Origin: Roseateles toxinivorans
GTDB lineage: Bacteria; Pseudomonadota; Gammaproteobacteria; Burkholderiales; Burkholderiaceae_C
Reading direction: 5' to 3'
NCBI RefSeq assembly: GCF_004362525.1
Contig: NZ_SNXS01000014.1
Coordinates: forward strand, 1 to 64,000
DNA: 64,000 bases
Part shown: piece after piece, positions 1 through 9,251 of the stretch
Position numbering within the stretch: the first letter of the stretch is position 1
Layout of the letters: every line of letters begins with the position of its first letter
Program-made: the position numbers and the translations under genes
The notes under the pieces: model-generated
Databases searched by the model: none
What the model was told of the DNA's origin: nothing
The model's input: the letters and a program-made list of their open reading frames with translations, nothing else

Positions 1-111
1 ATCGACGGGTACCGCTACCTGCGCGCATTGTTTGTCGGGCTGCCGAACGCCAAGACCGTCGATGACTACGCCGCGTTGCTGCCCTGGCGCATCGAGCTCG
101 CGGCCACCTGA
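1..111 (+). CDS. IS66-type transposase, C-terminal end only (partial)
   Basis: The frame is open from the first base of the window and ends at TGA 109-111, giving 36 residues. The tail reads YRYLRALFVGLPNAKT followed by LLPWRIE, which matches the usual end of IS66-family TnpC transposases (Y-x-Y-L-R, a short helix, then LLPW). The rest of the gene lies outside the window. The element's terminal repeat follows 58 bases downstream, which supports the call. No catalytic residues are visible in this piece, so activity cannot be judged. Confidence 0.7.
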   Translation: MDGYRYLRALFVGLPNAKTVDDYAALLPWRIELAAT

Positions 112-169
112 GTGATGCCTATGCCGCCGCCTCGCCGGTGGCAAGGGGTGTGGTCAATTGACCGCTTAC
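112..169 (+). mobile_element. IS66-type right end with terminal inverted repeat
   Basis: Downstream of the transposase stop the sequence runs to ...GACCGCTTAC, ending at 169. Read from outside in, this is GTAAGCGGTC, and IS66 elements characteristically begin GTAAGCG. The element boundary is therefore placed at 169. The 8-base target duplication expected for this family would begin with the next bases (gagattac). It cannot be verified because the left end is outside the window. Bases 152-163 (GGTCAATTGACC) form a small palindrome inside the end. Positions 170-309 contain nothing I can identify. Confidence 0.65.
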
Positions 170-309
170 GAGATTACGACGATTGGTATCACCCCGGGTC
201 TTGCCCGTGATTGCCTTGCCGAGCAGCTGCCACGCGGAGTGAGGGTTGCGCATGGTCAGGAACGATTGGCACTCGAGGCACGCCTGCCTTTGGCTCTCGG
301 CAAGGATTC

Positions 310-2367
310 TTAGGCTTGCTGCAGACCGAAGCGGCGCATCAAGGCCGCCGGGTCGACGGCACGGCCGCGGAAGCGCTGCCAGGCCTCGTCGGGCTCGACC
401 GTCCAGGCCGCGCCGAGCAGGGCATCGTCCCAGCGGCGGCCCGTCTCACGGTCGTTGAATCCGCCTGGGCTGTCCAGGAAGGCTTCGGCCGCGTCGGCCG
501 CCATCACGTCGGCCCACAGGTATCCATAGAGGCCAGCGGCATAGCCGCCAGGGAAGCTGTGGAAATTATTGGTGACGCGCATGATCGTGTCCCAGGCTGG
601 CGGCATGTCCAGCTCGCGCAGCACCTGGGCCTCCAGTGCGGCCACATCGAACTGGCGGCCCGGTGCGCCGTCCGCAAGCAGGTGCATGCGCAGGTCCATG
701 ATGGCCGGGGCCAGGTAATCGAGGTTCAGACTGAACACGCGGTCGTACATCAGCGAACGCTGCAACTGCTCGACCAGCTCGTCGGGCACCGGCGCGCCGG
801 TCTGGGCATGCAGTGCGAAGCGGGCCAAGGTGCCGCGTTCCATAAGCCAGCGCTCGTTCAGCAGCGCCGGCACCTCGACGAAATCCCAGGGCACGCCGAC
901 GCTGCCGAGCGAAGGGTACGGCGCGCGCGACAGCAGCATGTGCAGCGCGTGGCCGAACTCGTGGAAGAACACGTTCGCGTATTCGAAGGGCAGGAGGATC
1001 TCGCCGGTCGGACCTGGTACGGCCTCGAAGGAGGAATGCACGGCCGAGATCGGCAGCACGCGCCGGCCGCTCTCATCCAGCTCCGCCATGCGGTACTCGG
1101 TCTGGTAGGAGCCGTGCATCTTTCCGGGCCGGTTGAACAGGTCGAAGTAGAGCACGCCCTGCGCCGTGCCGTCGTCGCGCCGCACCTCGTAGACGCGCAC
1201 GGTCGGATGCAGCCGCGGCGCATCGGGCAAAGCGCTGAAGCGCAGGCCATAGGTGCGCGAGGCGCTGTCGAACATCGCGGCCAGCACGTTGTCGAGGCTC
1301 AGGTGTTGCCGCAGCGCTTCGCCGTCGAAGCCGAAATCCCGGCGGCGCAGACGCTCGGCGTAAAACTGGCGGTCCCACGGTTGCAGCGCGTCCTGCAGGC
1401 CCTCCTCGCGGGAGATGGCCGTGTACTGTGCGATCTGCTTCAGCGCCACCGCGTGGACGGTGCGCCAGGTGCGGGTGAGCAGCTCCATCACCGTCTCGGG
1501 GCGGCGGGCCATGCGCTCGTCGATGGCCATGTGCGCGAAGCTGGCGTGGCCCAGCAGCCGCGCCTTTTCGCCGCGCAGCCGCAGGATCTCCGCCGCGACG
1601 GGCTTGTTATCGGTAGGGCCGGGATGGTCGCCTCGGTCGCTCCACATCCGCCAGACCCGCTCGCGCAGGCTGCGGTCACGCGCATGGGTCAGCACCGGCC
1701 AGACGGCGGCGCGAGCGTTCTGGATCGCCCAGGCTTCGGGGCGGCCTTTCGCGGTCGCCACGGCCTTAGCGGCAGTGACCAGCGGCGCGGGCAGGCCTTC
1801 GAGTTCCGCCTTGTCCTGGATCCATGCGAATTGCGAGCCGCCATCGGCTATCAGGTTCTGGTTGTATTGAGCCGCCAGCATGTCGATCCGCGCATTGACT
1901 TCGCCGAGGCGCTGCTGGTCGGCCGGTGCCAAGCCAATGCCGGCGCGGACGAAGCGGTGGTGGATCACCTCGGTCAGCCGCCGTGCCACTGGCGGAAGGC
2001 TCTCACGATTGTTGTGGACAGCTGTCACGCGGGCGAACAGGCGCCGGTCGAAGAGGATCTCGTTGTCGAGCCCGGACAGCATTGGCGTGACCCGCTGCGT
2101 GACGGCTGGCATCTCGCCAAGCGAATTTGCTGCGCCCATCACGCGGAACAGCGCGTTCACGCGCCGCATAGCGCCGCCGCTGCGTTCCATCGCCTCGACG
2201 GTGTTCGCAAAGCTTGGCGCTTCGGCGCTCGCGGCGATCGCATGCACTTCGGCGCGCTTCATGGCGATCGCCTCGGTCATAGCTGCTTCCAGTGCCGCAG
2301 GTGTAGCCAGCTCGAAGGGCGGCAGGCCGCCAAAGGGGCCGGACCAGGGGGATAGCAAGGCATTCAT
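310..2367 (-). CDS. M3-family oligopeptidase (Dcp/thimet type)
   Basis: A cytoplasmic zinc metallopeptidase of about 685 residues, the usual size for M3 peptidyl-dipeptidase or oligopeptidase A. The HEFGHALH motif at about residues 469-476 supplies two zinc-binding His and the catalytic Glu. Further downstream, PAIMDLRMHLL and NNFHSFPGGYAAGLYGYLW are typical of the C-terminal catalytic helices. No signal peptide is seen. ATG 2367 is preferred over an upstream TTG because GGAG lies 8 bases before it. It begins two bases after the stop of the hydrolase gene and is the last gene of a TonB receptor-MFS-hydrolase-M3 operon. It probably trims short peptides imported by that system. The exact specificity (dipeptidyl or endo) cannot be read from sequence. 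Confidence 0.9.
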   Translation of the reverse strand: MNALLSPWSGPFGGLPPFELATPAALEAAMTEAIAMKRAEVHAIAASAEAPSFANTVEAMERSGGAMRRVNALFRVMGAANSLGEMPAVTQRVTPMLSGLDNEILFDRRLFARVTAVHNNRESLPPVARRLTEVIHHRFVRAGIGLAPADQQRLGEVNARIDMLAAQYNQNLIADGGSQFAWIQDKAELEGLPAPLVTAAKAVATAKGRPEAWAIQNARAAVWPVLTHARDRSLRERVWRMWSDRGDHPGPTDNKPVAAEILRLRGEKARLLGHASFAHMAIDERMARRPETVMELLTRTWRTVHAVALKQIAQYTAISREEGLQDALQPWDRQFYAERLRRRDFGFDGEALRQHLSLDNVLAAMFDSASRTYGLRFSALPDAPRLHPTVRVYEVRRDDGTAQGVLYFDLFNRPGKMHGSYQTEYRMAELDESGRRVLPISAVHSSFEAVPGPTGEILLPFEYANVFFHEFGHALHMLLSRAPYPSLGSVGVPWDFVEVPALLNERWLMERGTLARFALHAQTGAPVPDELVEQLQRSLMYDRVFSLNLDYLAPAIMDLRMHLLADGAPGRQFDVAALEAQVLRELDMPPAWDTIMRVTNNFHSFPGGYAAGLYGYLWADVMAADAAEAFLDSPGGFNDRETGRRWDDALLGAAWTVEPDEAWQRFRGRAVDPAALMRRFGLQQA

Positions 2368-2369
2368 GT

Positions 2370-3503
2370 TCAATACTCCTGTGCAGGACCTTCAATCGCC
2401 TCGCGCATCACGCCGATGACGAAGTCCGGGATTTCATAGACAAAGTTGTGGCCCGAGCCAGGGGGCGCGACGATGCGCCGCGAACGGTCGGACGTGGCCA
2501 GGTAGCGCTCCCGCGTGCGGGCGATCACACGCACCACGCGCTCGTTCAGCCGAGCGTCGGCCGTCTGGGCCTCCGGGAGTCGGGCGACGTCGAGATCGTT
2601 CTTCGGGGCCACGAGCCAGACGGCCACGCCGTCAAGGTCACCGTCGTAGACACCGGCAGACCAGGCTGCGCGAGCCGCGCCGGCCGGCGTCAACTCGGCG
2701 TAGATGGAAGCCTGCGTGAAGTCGGTGGCGACACGCTCGTCGACCGCGCGCGCGGCGATGACCTCCGGCCCCAGTTCGCGGTCCACGGCCGCCAGCACTG
2801 CCGAGTAGGCGGGGATCTGACGCTGCTCGGCCGCACGGCGCTTCATCAGGTCGAAACCGAACAGGCGCGCCAGGCCGGCCTTCAGCGGCGCCAGCCGAAA
2901 CTCGCGCAGCGCCTCCAGCGGCGGGCCGTAGAGGATGGTGTCGAGCGGCGTAGGATCCAGCAGTACCAGCGTATGGACGAGGTCGGGCCGGCGGCGCGCG
3001 ATATTCGCGGCCAGCAGGCCGCCGAAGGAATGACCGGCAATGACGAAGGGCCCGCGCTCGCCCGTCAGTTCCAGCACGCGGAGCACTTCGTCCGCCTCAC
3101 GGGCGGTGGTGCGTGGGAAAGGCCCGGCGTCACTCCAGCCCGTCCCCGGGCGATCAATGAGGATGGAGCGCGTGCGCCCGCGGAATGCCCGGTGCAGGTG
3201 ATGAATCGCATTGCCAGCTGCGTGGCCGCCTGCGAACCACAGCACCGTCGGCCGGCCCTGATGAGCTTCACCCTCAGCCCGCACATGGATGCGGTAGCCG
3301 CCCATGTCGATCAGGCGACCGGGCGCCGGGAATCGCCGCCGCACTGAAGCGCGCTTCCACAGGTAGCGAAGTGACAGCAGGGCCAGGCTGATGCCTACGA
3401 GCGCTGCCAGCCACGCGTTCACTGGCGCGAGCACCAGCGCCGCCAGCAGCGCCAGCAGCAGGCCGGCCGCATCGCGGCTCAGCAGCGCGAGCAACGCGTT
3501 CAT
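2370..3503 (-). CDS. alpha/beta hydrolase with N-terminal membrane segments
   Basis: 377 residues. The first 50 or so (MNALLALLSRDAAGLLLALL..., then GISLALLSLRYLW) form two hydrophobic stretches, so the enzyme is probably anchored in the inner membrane. The alpha/beta-hydrolase fold follows: an oxyanion-type loop (LWFAGGHAAGN), the nucleophile elbow GHSFGG, and a late His in GSGHNFVYE. Its ATG overlaps the stop of the MFS gene (ATGA), so translation is probably coupled. The place in the operon, between a transporter and an M3 peptidase, suggests an ester or amide hydrolase acting on the imported compound (inference). The substrate is unknown. Confidence 0.8.
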   Translation of the reverse strand: MNALLALLSRDAAGLLLALLAALVLAPVNAWLAALVGISLALLSLRYLWKRASVRRRFPAPGRLIDMGGYRIHVRAEGEAHQGRPTVLWFAGGHAAGNAIHHLHRAFRGRTRSILIDRPGTGWSDAGPFPRTTAREADEVLRVLELTGERGPFVIAGHSFGGLLAANIARRRPDLVHTLVLLDPTPLDTILYGPPLEALREFRLAPLKAGLARLFGFDLMKRRAAEQRQIPAYSAVLAAVDRELGPEVIAARAVDERVATDFTQASIYAELTPAGAARAAWSAGVYDGDLDGVAVWLVAPKNDLDVARLPEAQTADARLNERVVRVIARTRERYLATSDRSRRIVAPPGSGHNFVYEIPDFVIGVMREAIEGPAQEY

Positions 3504-4762
3504 TGGGCGTCGCTGACGGAAGCGACGCCGCCTGCCGGAGCGGGCACAGCGGTCGCAGCTTCATCGCTGACAGCAGGCAAACGCCAGGCCGCGAACGTCG
3601 CCAGCAGGAAGGCGACGCCGGTCATCATCAGGGACACGTCATAGCTGTGAGTCGCGTCATAGACCAGGCCCGAGATCCACGGCGAGACCCCCCCACCCAG
3701 TGTCGCCGCCATCATCTGCGTGGCGCTGGCACGGCCATAGGCCTCGGCAGGAAAGTAGCGCCGTGCCAAGAAAGCACCGAGCGCGTGGTCGCCGCTGCTG
3801 AACAGGCCCAGCATCAGCGCCGCGATAGCTGCCGCCACGAGTCCATGGCCGAAGTACAGCAGCACCACAGCGCCGAGCGGCGCCAGCACGAAGCCTCGGG
3901 CGAGCCAGGTGGCAGGGAAGCGGTCGATCAACCAGCCGGCCAGCAGGTTGCCGGCAAAACCACCGACGCCCACCACACTGAGCATGGCCGCCGCCTGCGC
4001 AAGTGAGAGGCCGCGGTCCTGGAGCAGCGCCGCGAAGTGCATCATGAGCGCACCGATCGCGAAGCCGAAGAACAGGTTCCACCAGGCAAGCGCCCGCCAA
4101 GTGCCGTCCTTCAGGAAGCCCATCATCGAAGGTCCGGCCGCGGCCTTTGCCGCAGGGGCCCGCCGCTCGCCCGGTGCCCGCTCGCGTATCAGCAACAGCG
4201 CCGCCGCGCCGCCCAGCACAAGGCTGATCAGGCCCATGGCGAAGAAGGCCGCGCGCCAGCCCTGGTGCGCCAGCACGTAGCCCACCCAGGGCGGATGGAC
4301 CACGGCGCCCACGGCCGTGGCCGCGAACAGGATGCCCAGACCCTTGCCGAGCGAGGCGTCGAACCATTGCTGTACGACCTTGGCCAAGGTCAAGAGCGAT
4401 GCGCCGGTGGCCGTGAACATCAGCGCGATGCACAGCAGGTAGTACACGCCGATATTGCCGCCCATGAGCCCGAAGGCGGCGAAGTTAGCCGATTGCAGCA
4501 ACACGCCCCACAGCACCAGGGGCCGCAGTGGCAGGTTGTCGATCACCCAGCCGACCAGCGGCATGCTCAAGGGGCCGACGATGGTGACCAGGGTCATCGA
4601 AAAGGCGATCTGTGCACGGGTCCAGCCGAGTTGCTGCTCCATGGGGATCAGGAAGAGGCCAAAGGTGGAGCCGTAGAGCGCAGTGACGCCGAACAGGGCG
4701 ACGAGACAACAGCCCAACAGGACCCGCCAGCTGGCCTTGGAGTCGGTGAGGGGCTGTGTCAT
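3500..4762 (-). CDS. MFS transporter
   Basis: 420 residues with about twelve hydrophobic segments and a long central loop rich in Arg/Ala (RERAPGERRAPAAKAAAG) between the two halves, the standard major facilitator layout. Features such as GWTRAQIAFSMTLVTIVGPLSMPLVGWVIDN resemble the monocarboxylate/oxalate-formate-like branch. It lies 10 bases after the TonB receptor stop, so outer- and inner-membrane transport of one substrate are probably encoded together. The direction of transport and the substrate are not readable from sequence. Confidence 0.85.
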   Translation of the reverse strand: MTQPLTDSKASWRVLLGCCLVALFGVTALYGSTFGLFLIPMEQQLGWTRAQIAFSMTLVTIVGPLSMPLVGWVIDNLPLRPLVLWGVLLQSANFAAFGLMGGNIGVYYLLCIALMFTATGASLLTLAKVVQQWFDASLGKGLGILFAATAVGAVVHPPWVGYVLAHQGWRAAFFAMGLISLVLGGAAALLLIRERAPGERRAPAAKAAAGPSMMGFLKDGTWRALAWWNLFFGFAIGALMMHFAALLQDRGLSLAQAAAMLSVVGVGGFAGNLLAGWLIDRFPATWLARGFVLAPLGAVVLLYFGHGLVAAAIAALMLGLFSSGDHALGAFLARRYFPAEAYGRASATQMMAATLGGGVSPWISGLVYDATHSYDVSLMMTGVAFLLATFAAWRLPAVSDEAATAVPAPAGGVASVSDAQ

Positions 4763-4772
4763 GGTCGTGGGC

Positions 4773-6947
4773 TCAATAGTCGTAGCGCAGCGAAACGGTC
4801 AGCGTACGCGGCCTTTGCAGAAAGTATTGGGCGAAGCTGCCGACGCCGGCCGGCGCACCGGTGACGCTCTGCACGCCCTTCGAGTTCGTCACGTTCGACA
4901 GCATGCCCGACAGCGTCCAGTGCTCCACAGTGAACGAGCTGCCCAGATCCAGCGTGTCATAGGCATCCGCTGGCTTGTTGCCGCTCAGGTACATGATGCG
5001 GTCGCCAACGTAGGCGTAGGTGCCAAAGACCCGGCCGCTGCTGCCCATGGGCCCGGAGAAGCGGTAGCCGGCCTGAAGGGCGGCCTGGAACTTCGGCGAA
5101 CCGGGCAGCCGCGAACCAGCCGGTGCGGTGAGTGCACCGCGTCCGTTGGGCACCTCGACTGGCACTTCCGTCTTCGCGTCGGTCCAGGCCGCCGAGAGCG
5201 AGAAGTCGAACGCCGACGAGACCCGGTAGCGCAGCGAGGCCTCGATGCCTTTGCTCTTCGCATGGCCGACGTTGGCAATGCCGCTCTCCGGCAGGCCGCC
5301 GTTGGCCACGGTGAAGTAGGTGAACTGGGCATCCTTCCAATCGAGCAGGAAGACGCTCAGATCGACCTGCAGGCCCTTGGCCGGATTCAGGCGCAGGCCG
5401 GTCTCGTAATTCCAAAGCGAGTCGGACTTGAAAGGCTTGAACGGTGCCGTGCCATTCGTGCCGCCGTAGCGGTAGCCCTTGCTGGCGGTGGCGTACCACA
5501 TGCCCGTGTCGCCGAGGCGGTATTTGAGGCTGGCCTTGGGCGTGAATCCGCTGTCAGACGAATCGGGCGGTGTGATGTTTGATGGTGCGCCGAACTGCGT
5601 TCCGGTCTGGACGTAGTGGGTGCGGGTTCGGTAGTGCCGGCCGCCGAGGTCCACGCTCCAGCCACCGCCGAAGGCGTACTCGGCGTCGGCGAACAGCGCC
5701 GTCTCGCTGGCCGTTGTCACGGTGCTGAGATCGACAAGGTCGGTCAGTCCGAAGAAGGCGGAGGGGTCAATCTGTTTTGCGTTTCCGCTGCCCGAACTGC
5801 GCTGGTAGAAAACGCCGGCGACATAGCTGAGCGGCCCACCCGGGTTGCTGGCGATGCGCAGTTCCTCGGAGCGGGCACTGAGCCGGCTCTCGGACGGCCG
5901 GATCACCTGTGGCACCACAAGTCCGACGCTGGAAAACAGCTCGGTGTCGTCGATCAGGCCCGTGGCCTTGTTGCGCCACCAGCCGGTGACCGACGTCAGC
6001 GTATGCGCGCCGAGGTCCCAATCAACGGTCAGGCTGGAGAAGTCGGCAGTAACCTTGCGAGCCGAATTGTTCGGCGCCGTATGCTCGAGCTTCGTCGGGT
6101 CTGGCGAGACGCTGGCCGTGTCGCTTTGCTTCGTGTCCTGCGTGGAGACGACCCAGGTGGCGCTGAGCGCAGCGGTCGGTTTCACCGTGGCGAGCATGCG
6201 GGCGCCCTTTTGGCGGATCTTGTTGGCGTCCTTGGTCAGCGTACCGAGGTTGTCGATGTAGCCTGGGTCCTCGCGATCCCAGGCGACCGCGCGCAGGCCG
6301 GCTGTGTTCGTGGCCAGAGGCACATTGACCATGCCGGCGATCGATGGCGCGCTGTCGCCGCCGGAGACCTTCGCATAGCTGAGCAGCACGCTGGCGTCGA
6401 AGCTGTCGAGCTTGGGCTTGTTGAACAGATATCGCACGGCTCCGCCCAGCGACCCCGAGCCGAAGAGCGCGCCCTGCGGACCGCGCAGCACCTCCACGCG
6501 ATCCAGGTCAAACGCGAAGGGGTCGGGCACGATACCCTTGCCCAACGGAGAGACCAGAGGCACGTCCTCGACGTAGAAGCCCGTGGGCTGCTGTTGCCCA
6601 CCGCCGCCCTCGTTGCTCGTCTCGGTGCCGATGCCACGGATCGTGATGGTGTTGCTGGAGATGTCCCCCTTGTTGAACTGCACTCCTGGCGTCAGCTTCA
6701 GCGTGTCTTCCTGGTCCTTGGCGCCGAGGGCTTCCAATTGCGCGCCCTGCAGCACGCTGACCGAGCCGGCCACATTGCGCTCGGGCTCGATGCGCTTGTT
6801 GGCGGTGATGACGACACGATCCAGCTGGGTCGTTTCGTCGTTCCTGGCGGCCTGCTGCTGGGCCTGGACGGCCGGAACAATGGCAAGGCCAGCGACAGCC
6901 ATGGCTTCGACGAGCCGGCTGACGCGCAAGGGGGCTGATTTGATCAT
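4773..6947 (-). CDS. TonB-dependent outer-membrane receptor
   Basis: 724 residues. A signal peptide (cleavage near VQAQ) is followed by a TonB-box-like region (LDRVVITANKR), a plug domain with RVEVLRGPQGALFGSGSLGGAVRY, and a C-terminal beta barrel ending in the aromatic SLRYDY. The start is supported by AGGAG upstream. It heads an operon with an MFS transporter, a hydrolase and an M3 peptidase, so a peptide-like or small amphipathic substrate is more likely than a siderophore (inference). The plug and first barrel strands closely parallel the receptor at 30275-32407 (VSGG..., VNVPL...AGLR..., PGYIDN/PGWVDN), so the two are likely paralogues. Confidence 0.92.
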   Translation of the reverse strand: MIKSAPLRVSRLVEAMAVAGLAIVPAVQAQQQAARNDETTQLDRVVITANKRIEPERNVAGSVSVLQGAQLEALGAKDQEDTLKLTPGVQFNKGDISSNTITIRGIGTETSNEGGGGQQQPTGFYVEDVPLVSPLGKGIVPDPFAFDLDRVEVLRGPQGALFGSGSLGGAVRYLFNKPKLDSFDASVLLSYAKVSGGDSAPSIAGMVNVPLATNTAGLRAVAWDREDPGYIDNLGTLTKDANKIRQKGARMLATVKPTAALSATWVVSTQDTKQSDTASVSPDPTKLEHTAPNNSARKVTADFSSLTVDWDLGAHTLTSVTGWWRNKATGLIDDTELFSSVGLVVPQVIRPSESRLSARSEELRIASNPGGPLSYVAGVFYQRSSGSGNAKQIDPSAFFGLTDLVDLSTVTTASETALFADAEYAFGGGWSVDLGGRHYRTRTHYVQTGTQFGAPSNITPPDSSDSGFTPKASLKYRLGDTGMWYATASKGYRYGGTNGTAPFKPFKSDSLWNYETGLRLNPAKGLQVDLSVFLLDWKDAQFTYFTVANGGLPESGIANVGHAKSKGIEASLRYRVSSAFDFSLSAAWTDAKTEVPVEVPNGRGALTAPAGSRLPGSPKFQAALQAGYRFSGPMGSSGRVFGTYAYVGDRIMYLSGNKPADAYDTLDLGSSFTVEHWTLSGMLSNVTNSKGVQSVTGAPAGVGSFAQYFLQRPRTLTVSLRYDY

Positions 6948-7112
6948 TAGGTGTGCTCCTGCAAAGTCCCGCCAAGGGATACAGCACGGCGGATGAGCTT
7001 CACAATAAGTTCAGGCTCCGGCGCGTCCGTGGGGCTTTGGACGGAACATTTAGGAGAAAGGACAAGCCAGGGGAAAGCCCTTAGTGCTTCAGGCCTTGGT
7101 TTTTTCGGTGCC

Positions 7113-8159
7113 TCAGCGCTTGGGCGCCAGCTCAACCACGAACGGTGCGCGGTGCTGCCGGTACTCGCGCGGCGACAAGCCCACATGACGGCTGAAGGCG
7201 GCCGCGAAGCTGCTCTGGTGCTCATAGCCGACAGCGTCGGCCACCTGCCCGATTGTCAGCGCGCCCTCCAGCAGCAGTTGCTGGGCCTCGCGCATTCGCC
7301 GATCGAGGCAATGGGACACCATCGTCGTGCCGAAGGCCTCCTTGAACACCGACTTCAGCTTGTTGAGGCTGACGCCGAGATCCGAGGCTACGTCGCCGAA
7401 CATCGGCGGGTGCCGGTATTCGCGGTCCAGCCGCTCGCGGGCGGCACGGGCGACGTCCAGGTCGCGCTTGCGCGGCAGCTGAACGCTGCGGTGGCCGGGA
7501 CCCTCCCCGTCTTCAAGCATTGCCTCGAGGGCGAAAGCGATCAACTCGGTCAGACGGCCGGCGACCTGCATCGTGCGCAGTTCGCCCGGCAAGCGGCTGT
7601 CCAGCGTATCGGCGATCAAGGCGGCGATGCGCGGGTCGACCGGAAAGGAGGACAGGCGCACCACATCGGTGGCGCCATGCACCACCTCGCGTACCGCCAG
7701 CGGCAGCTCGCTCTCCAACAACCCGAAGCGCTTGGCGAAGGTCTCGGCGCGGAAGTTCGCGATCAAACCCTGTTGGCGCGAGCCGCCCATCACGTCGGCT
7801 GTCAGCGTGACGCCCTGCGGCAGGCAGGCCAGCAGCACCTCCGGCCGCTTGAAGACAATCGGCGCCGAGGGGCCGTGGCGAAAGGACACGTCGCAGGCCA
7901 GTGAGGCGCGCAGCATGATGACAGGCTCCTCGGCCTGATAGGGCCAGCGCACCGACTGCGGGAGCACGCAGTTCAGCACGTTGACCATGGCATCGTCGTC
8001 GAGCCGGATCAGGTCTGCTGTGCCGCTGCCTGGCTCAGCGAACACGGTACGCATGATGTTGCGCGAGATTGCTTTGGCCCCGCCATTGGCCGAAGCGCGC
8101 TGCCATTCCGCGTCCCAGTCGAGGGGGTGGGGAACCGTGTCTCGAGCTGTCGCAGCCAT
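7113..8159 (-). CDS. AraC-family transcriptional regulator
   Basis: About 348 residues. The C-terminal 100 carry two helix-turn-helix units of the AraC/XylS type (MFGDVASDLGVSLNKLKSVFKEAFG and TIGQVADAVGYEHQSSFAAAFSRHVGLSPREYR). The N-terminal 230 residues resemble the ligand-binding part of OruR/ArcR-like regulators, without a clear cupin signature. The start at 8159 has GGAGA upstream, whereas the alternative ATG at 8192 has no ribosome site. It is divergent from the M19 dipeptidase operon and upstream of the TonB receptor operon on the same strand, so it probably controls one or both. Confidence 0.85.
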   Translation of the reverse strand: MAATARDTVPHPLDWDAEWQRASANGGAKAISRNIMRTVFAEPGSGTADLIRLDDDAMVNVLNCVLPQSVRWPYQAEEPVIMLRASLACDVSFRHGPSAPIVFKRPEVLLACLPQGVTLTADVMGGSRQQGLIANFRAETFAKRFGLLESELPLAVREVVHGATDVVRLSSFPVDPRIAALIADTLDSRLPGELRTMQVAGRLTELIAFALEAMLEDGEGPGHRSVQLPRKRDLDVARAARERLDREYRHPPMFGDVASDLGVSLNKLKSVFKEAFGTTMVSHCLDRRMREAQQLLLEGALTIGQVADAVGYEHQSSFAAAFSRHVGLSPREYRQHRAPFVVELAPKR

Positions 8160-8219
8160 GAAGTCCGCTCTCCTAAAATTCCGATGCACCATGCTAATGC
8201 AAGGAGCGAACAGTTCACT

Positions 8220-9251
8220 ATGGTTCGATCCATGGATCGAACCGAACTTGAATCACGCGCCCGCTCCTTGATCGACGCGACGCTGGTGTGGGACAACCAT
8301 GCCTGCATGCCGCTGAGGCCACTTGACACAGGCTTCCTGCCGCAGCTGGAGCGCCACCGGCGCGCCGGCTTCGATGTGGTGATGCTCAATGCGGGTTTCG
8401 GCGAGCAGGACATTGAGGCGCACGTACGCATGGTCGCCAGCCTTCGCCACTGGATCAGCGAGCATTCCGGGCACTACCTGCTGCTCGAACGCACGGCAGA
8501 CGCCGAAGAGGCCCGCCGCAGCGGCCGCCTTGCCGTCGGCCTGGACATCGAGGGCGCGAACGCCATCGGCGACCAGCTCTCGCTGATCGAGATGTATCGG
8601 GACCTCGGTGTCTGGTGGATGGCCATGGCTTACAACCGCAACAACCGAGTCGGCGGCGGCTGCCAGGACGATCACGATCCCGGCCTCAGCAATTTCGGCC
8701 GCGCGGTGATCCGCGAAATGGAGCGGGTGGGCATGGCCGTGTGCGTCAGCCACACCGGCCACCGGACTGCGCATGAGGCCATCGAGTACGCCAGCAAGCC
8801 AGTGATCTTCTCTCACAGCAACTGTTCAGCGCTGCGCGAACACCCGCGCAATGTCCCGGACGAGCTGATACGCGCATGCGCCGCCACTGGCGGGCTGGTC
8901 GGCATCAACGGCGTCGGCATCTTCCTCGGCGCCAACGACATCGCCAGCGAGACCTATGCGCGGCACATCGACCATGTCGTCCAATTGGTCGGGCCGCGGC
9001 ACGTCAACATCGCGCTGGATTACGTGTTCGACCGGCAGGAACTGGATGAATACATCGAGAAGATGAAGCACACCTTCCCCCCGGGTCTCGGCTACGACCT
9101 GGGCGGGCGCTTCGTACCGCCCGAACAGCTCACAGAGATCGTGGCGATACTGATGGATTGGGGTTACGACGACGGGGCGCTCACGGCCATTCTCGGCGGC
9201 AACCTGATGCAGTTGATGAAGACAATCGAAGGGGCGCGATGCCATGTCTGA
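8220..9251 (+). CDS. M19-family (renal dipeptidase-like) membrane dipeptidase
   Basis: 343 residues in the size range of bacterial M19 dipeptidases, which are binuclear zinc enzymes that cleave dipeptides, often with a D-residue or dehydro-residue in second position. Visible elements are LVWDNHACMP (the H-x-D-like first metal site, here D-N-H), LDIEG with the bridging acid, VSHTGHR and FSHSNCS with metal-binding His residues, and NIALDYVFD near the end. No signal peptide is seen, so it is probably cytoplasmic. ATG 8220 follows AAGGAG by 13 bases, while the internal ATG 8232 is farther away. The stop overlaps the next gene by 8 bases. Confidence 0.88.
   Translation: MVRSMDRTELESRARSLIDATLVWDNHACMPLRPLDTGFLPQLERHRRAGFDVVMLNAGFGEQDIEAHVRMVASLRHWISEHSGHYLLLERTADAEEARRSGRLAVGLDIEGANAIGDQLSLIEMYRDLGVWWMAMAYNRNNRVGGGCQDDHDPGLSNFGRAVIREMERVGMAVCVSHTGHRTAHEAIEYASKPVIFSHSNCSALREHPRNVPDELIRACAATGGLVGINGVGIFLGANDIASETYARHIDHVVQLVGPRHVNIALDYVFDRQELDEYIEKMKHTFPPGLGYDLGGRFVPPEQLTEIVAILMDWGYDDGALTAILGGNLMQLMKTIEGARCHV
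8222..8243. repeat. perfect 22-base palindrome at the start of the M19 gene
   Basis: GGTTCGATCCA is followed directly by its exact reverse complement with no spacer, covering codons 2-8 of the dipeptidase gene. A second in-frame ATG sits at its centre (8232). It could be an operator for the adjacent AraC-type or another dimeric regulator, or an mRNA structure controlling start-site access. The sequence alone does not decide between these. Confidence 0.6.

Noticed and set aside
295-314. ctcggcaaggattct shared with 14013-14030 as an attachment-site-like repeat
   Set aside because: A 15-base match is near chance level in a 64-kb window, and no integrase or tRNA is nearby.
211-2355. A 714-codon open frame on the plus strand across the M3 peptidase gene
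   Set aside because: It is antisense to a gene with clear catalytic motifs, is rich in Arg/Gly/His/Val with no domain, and is a by-product of high GC third positions.
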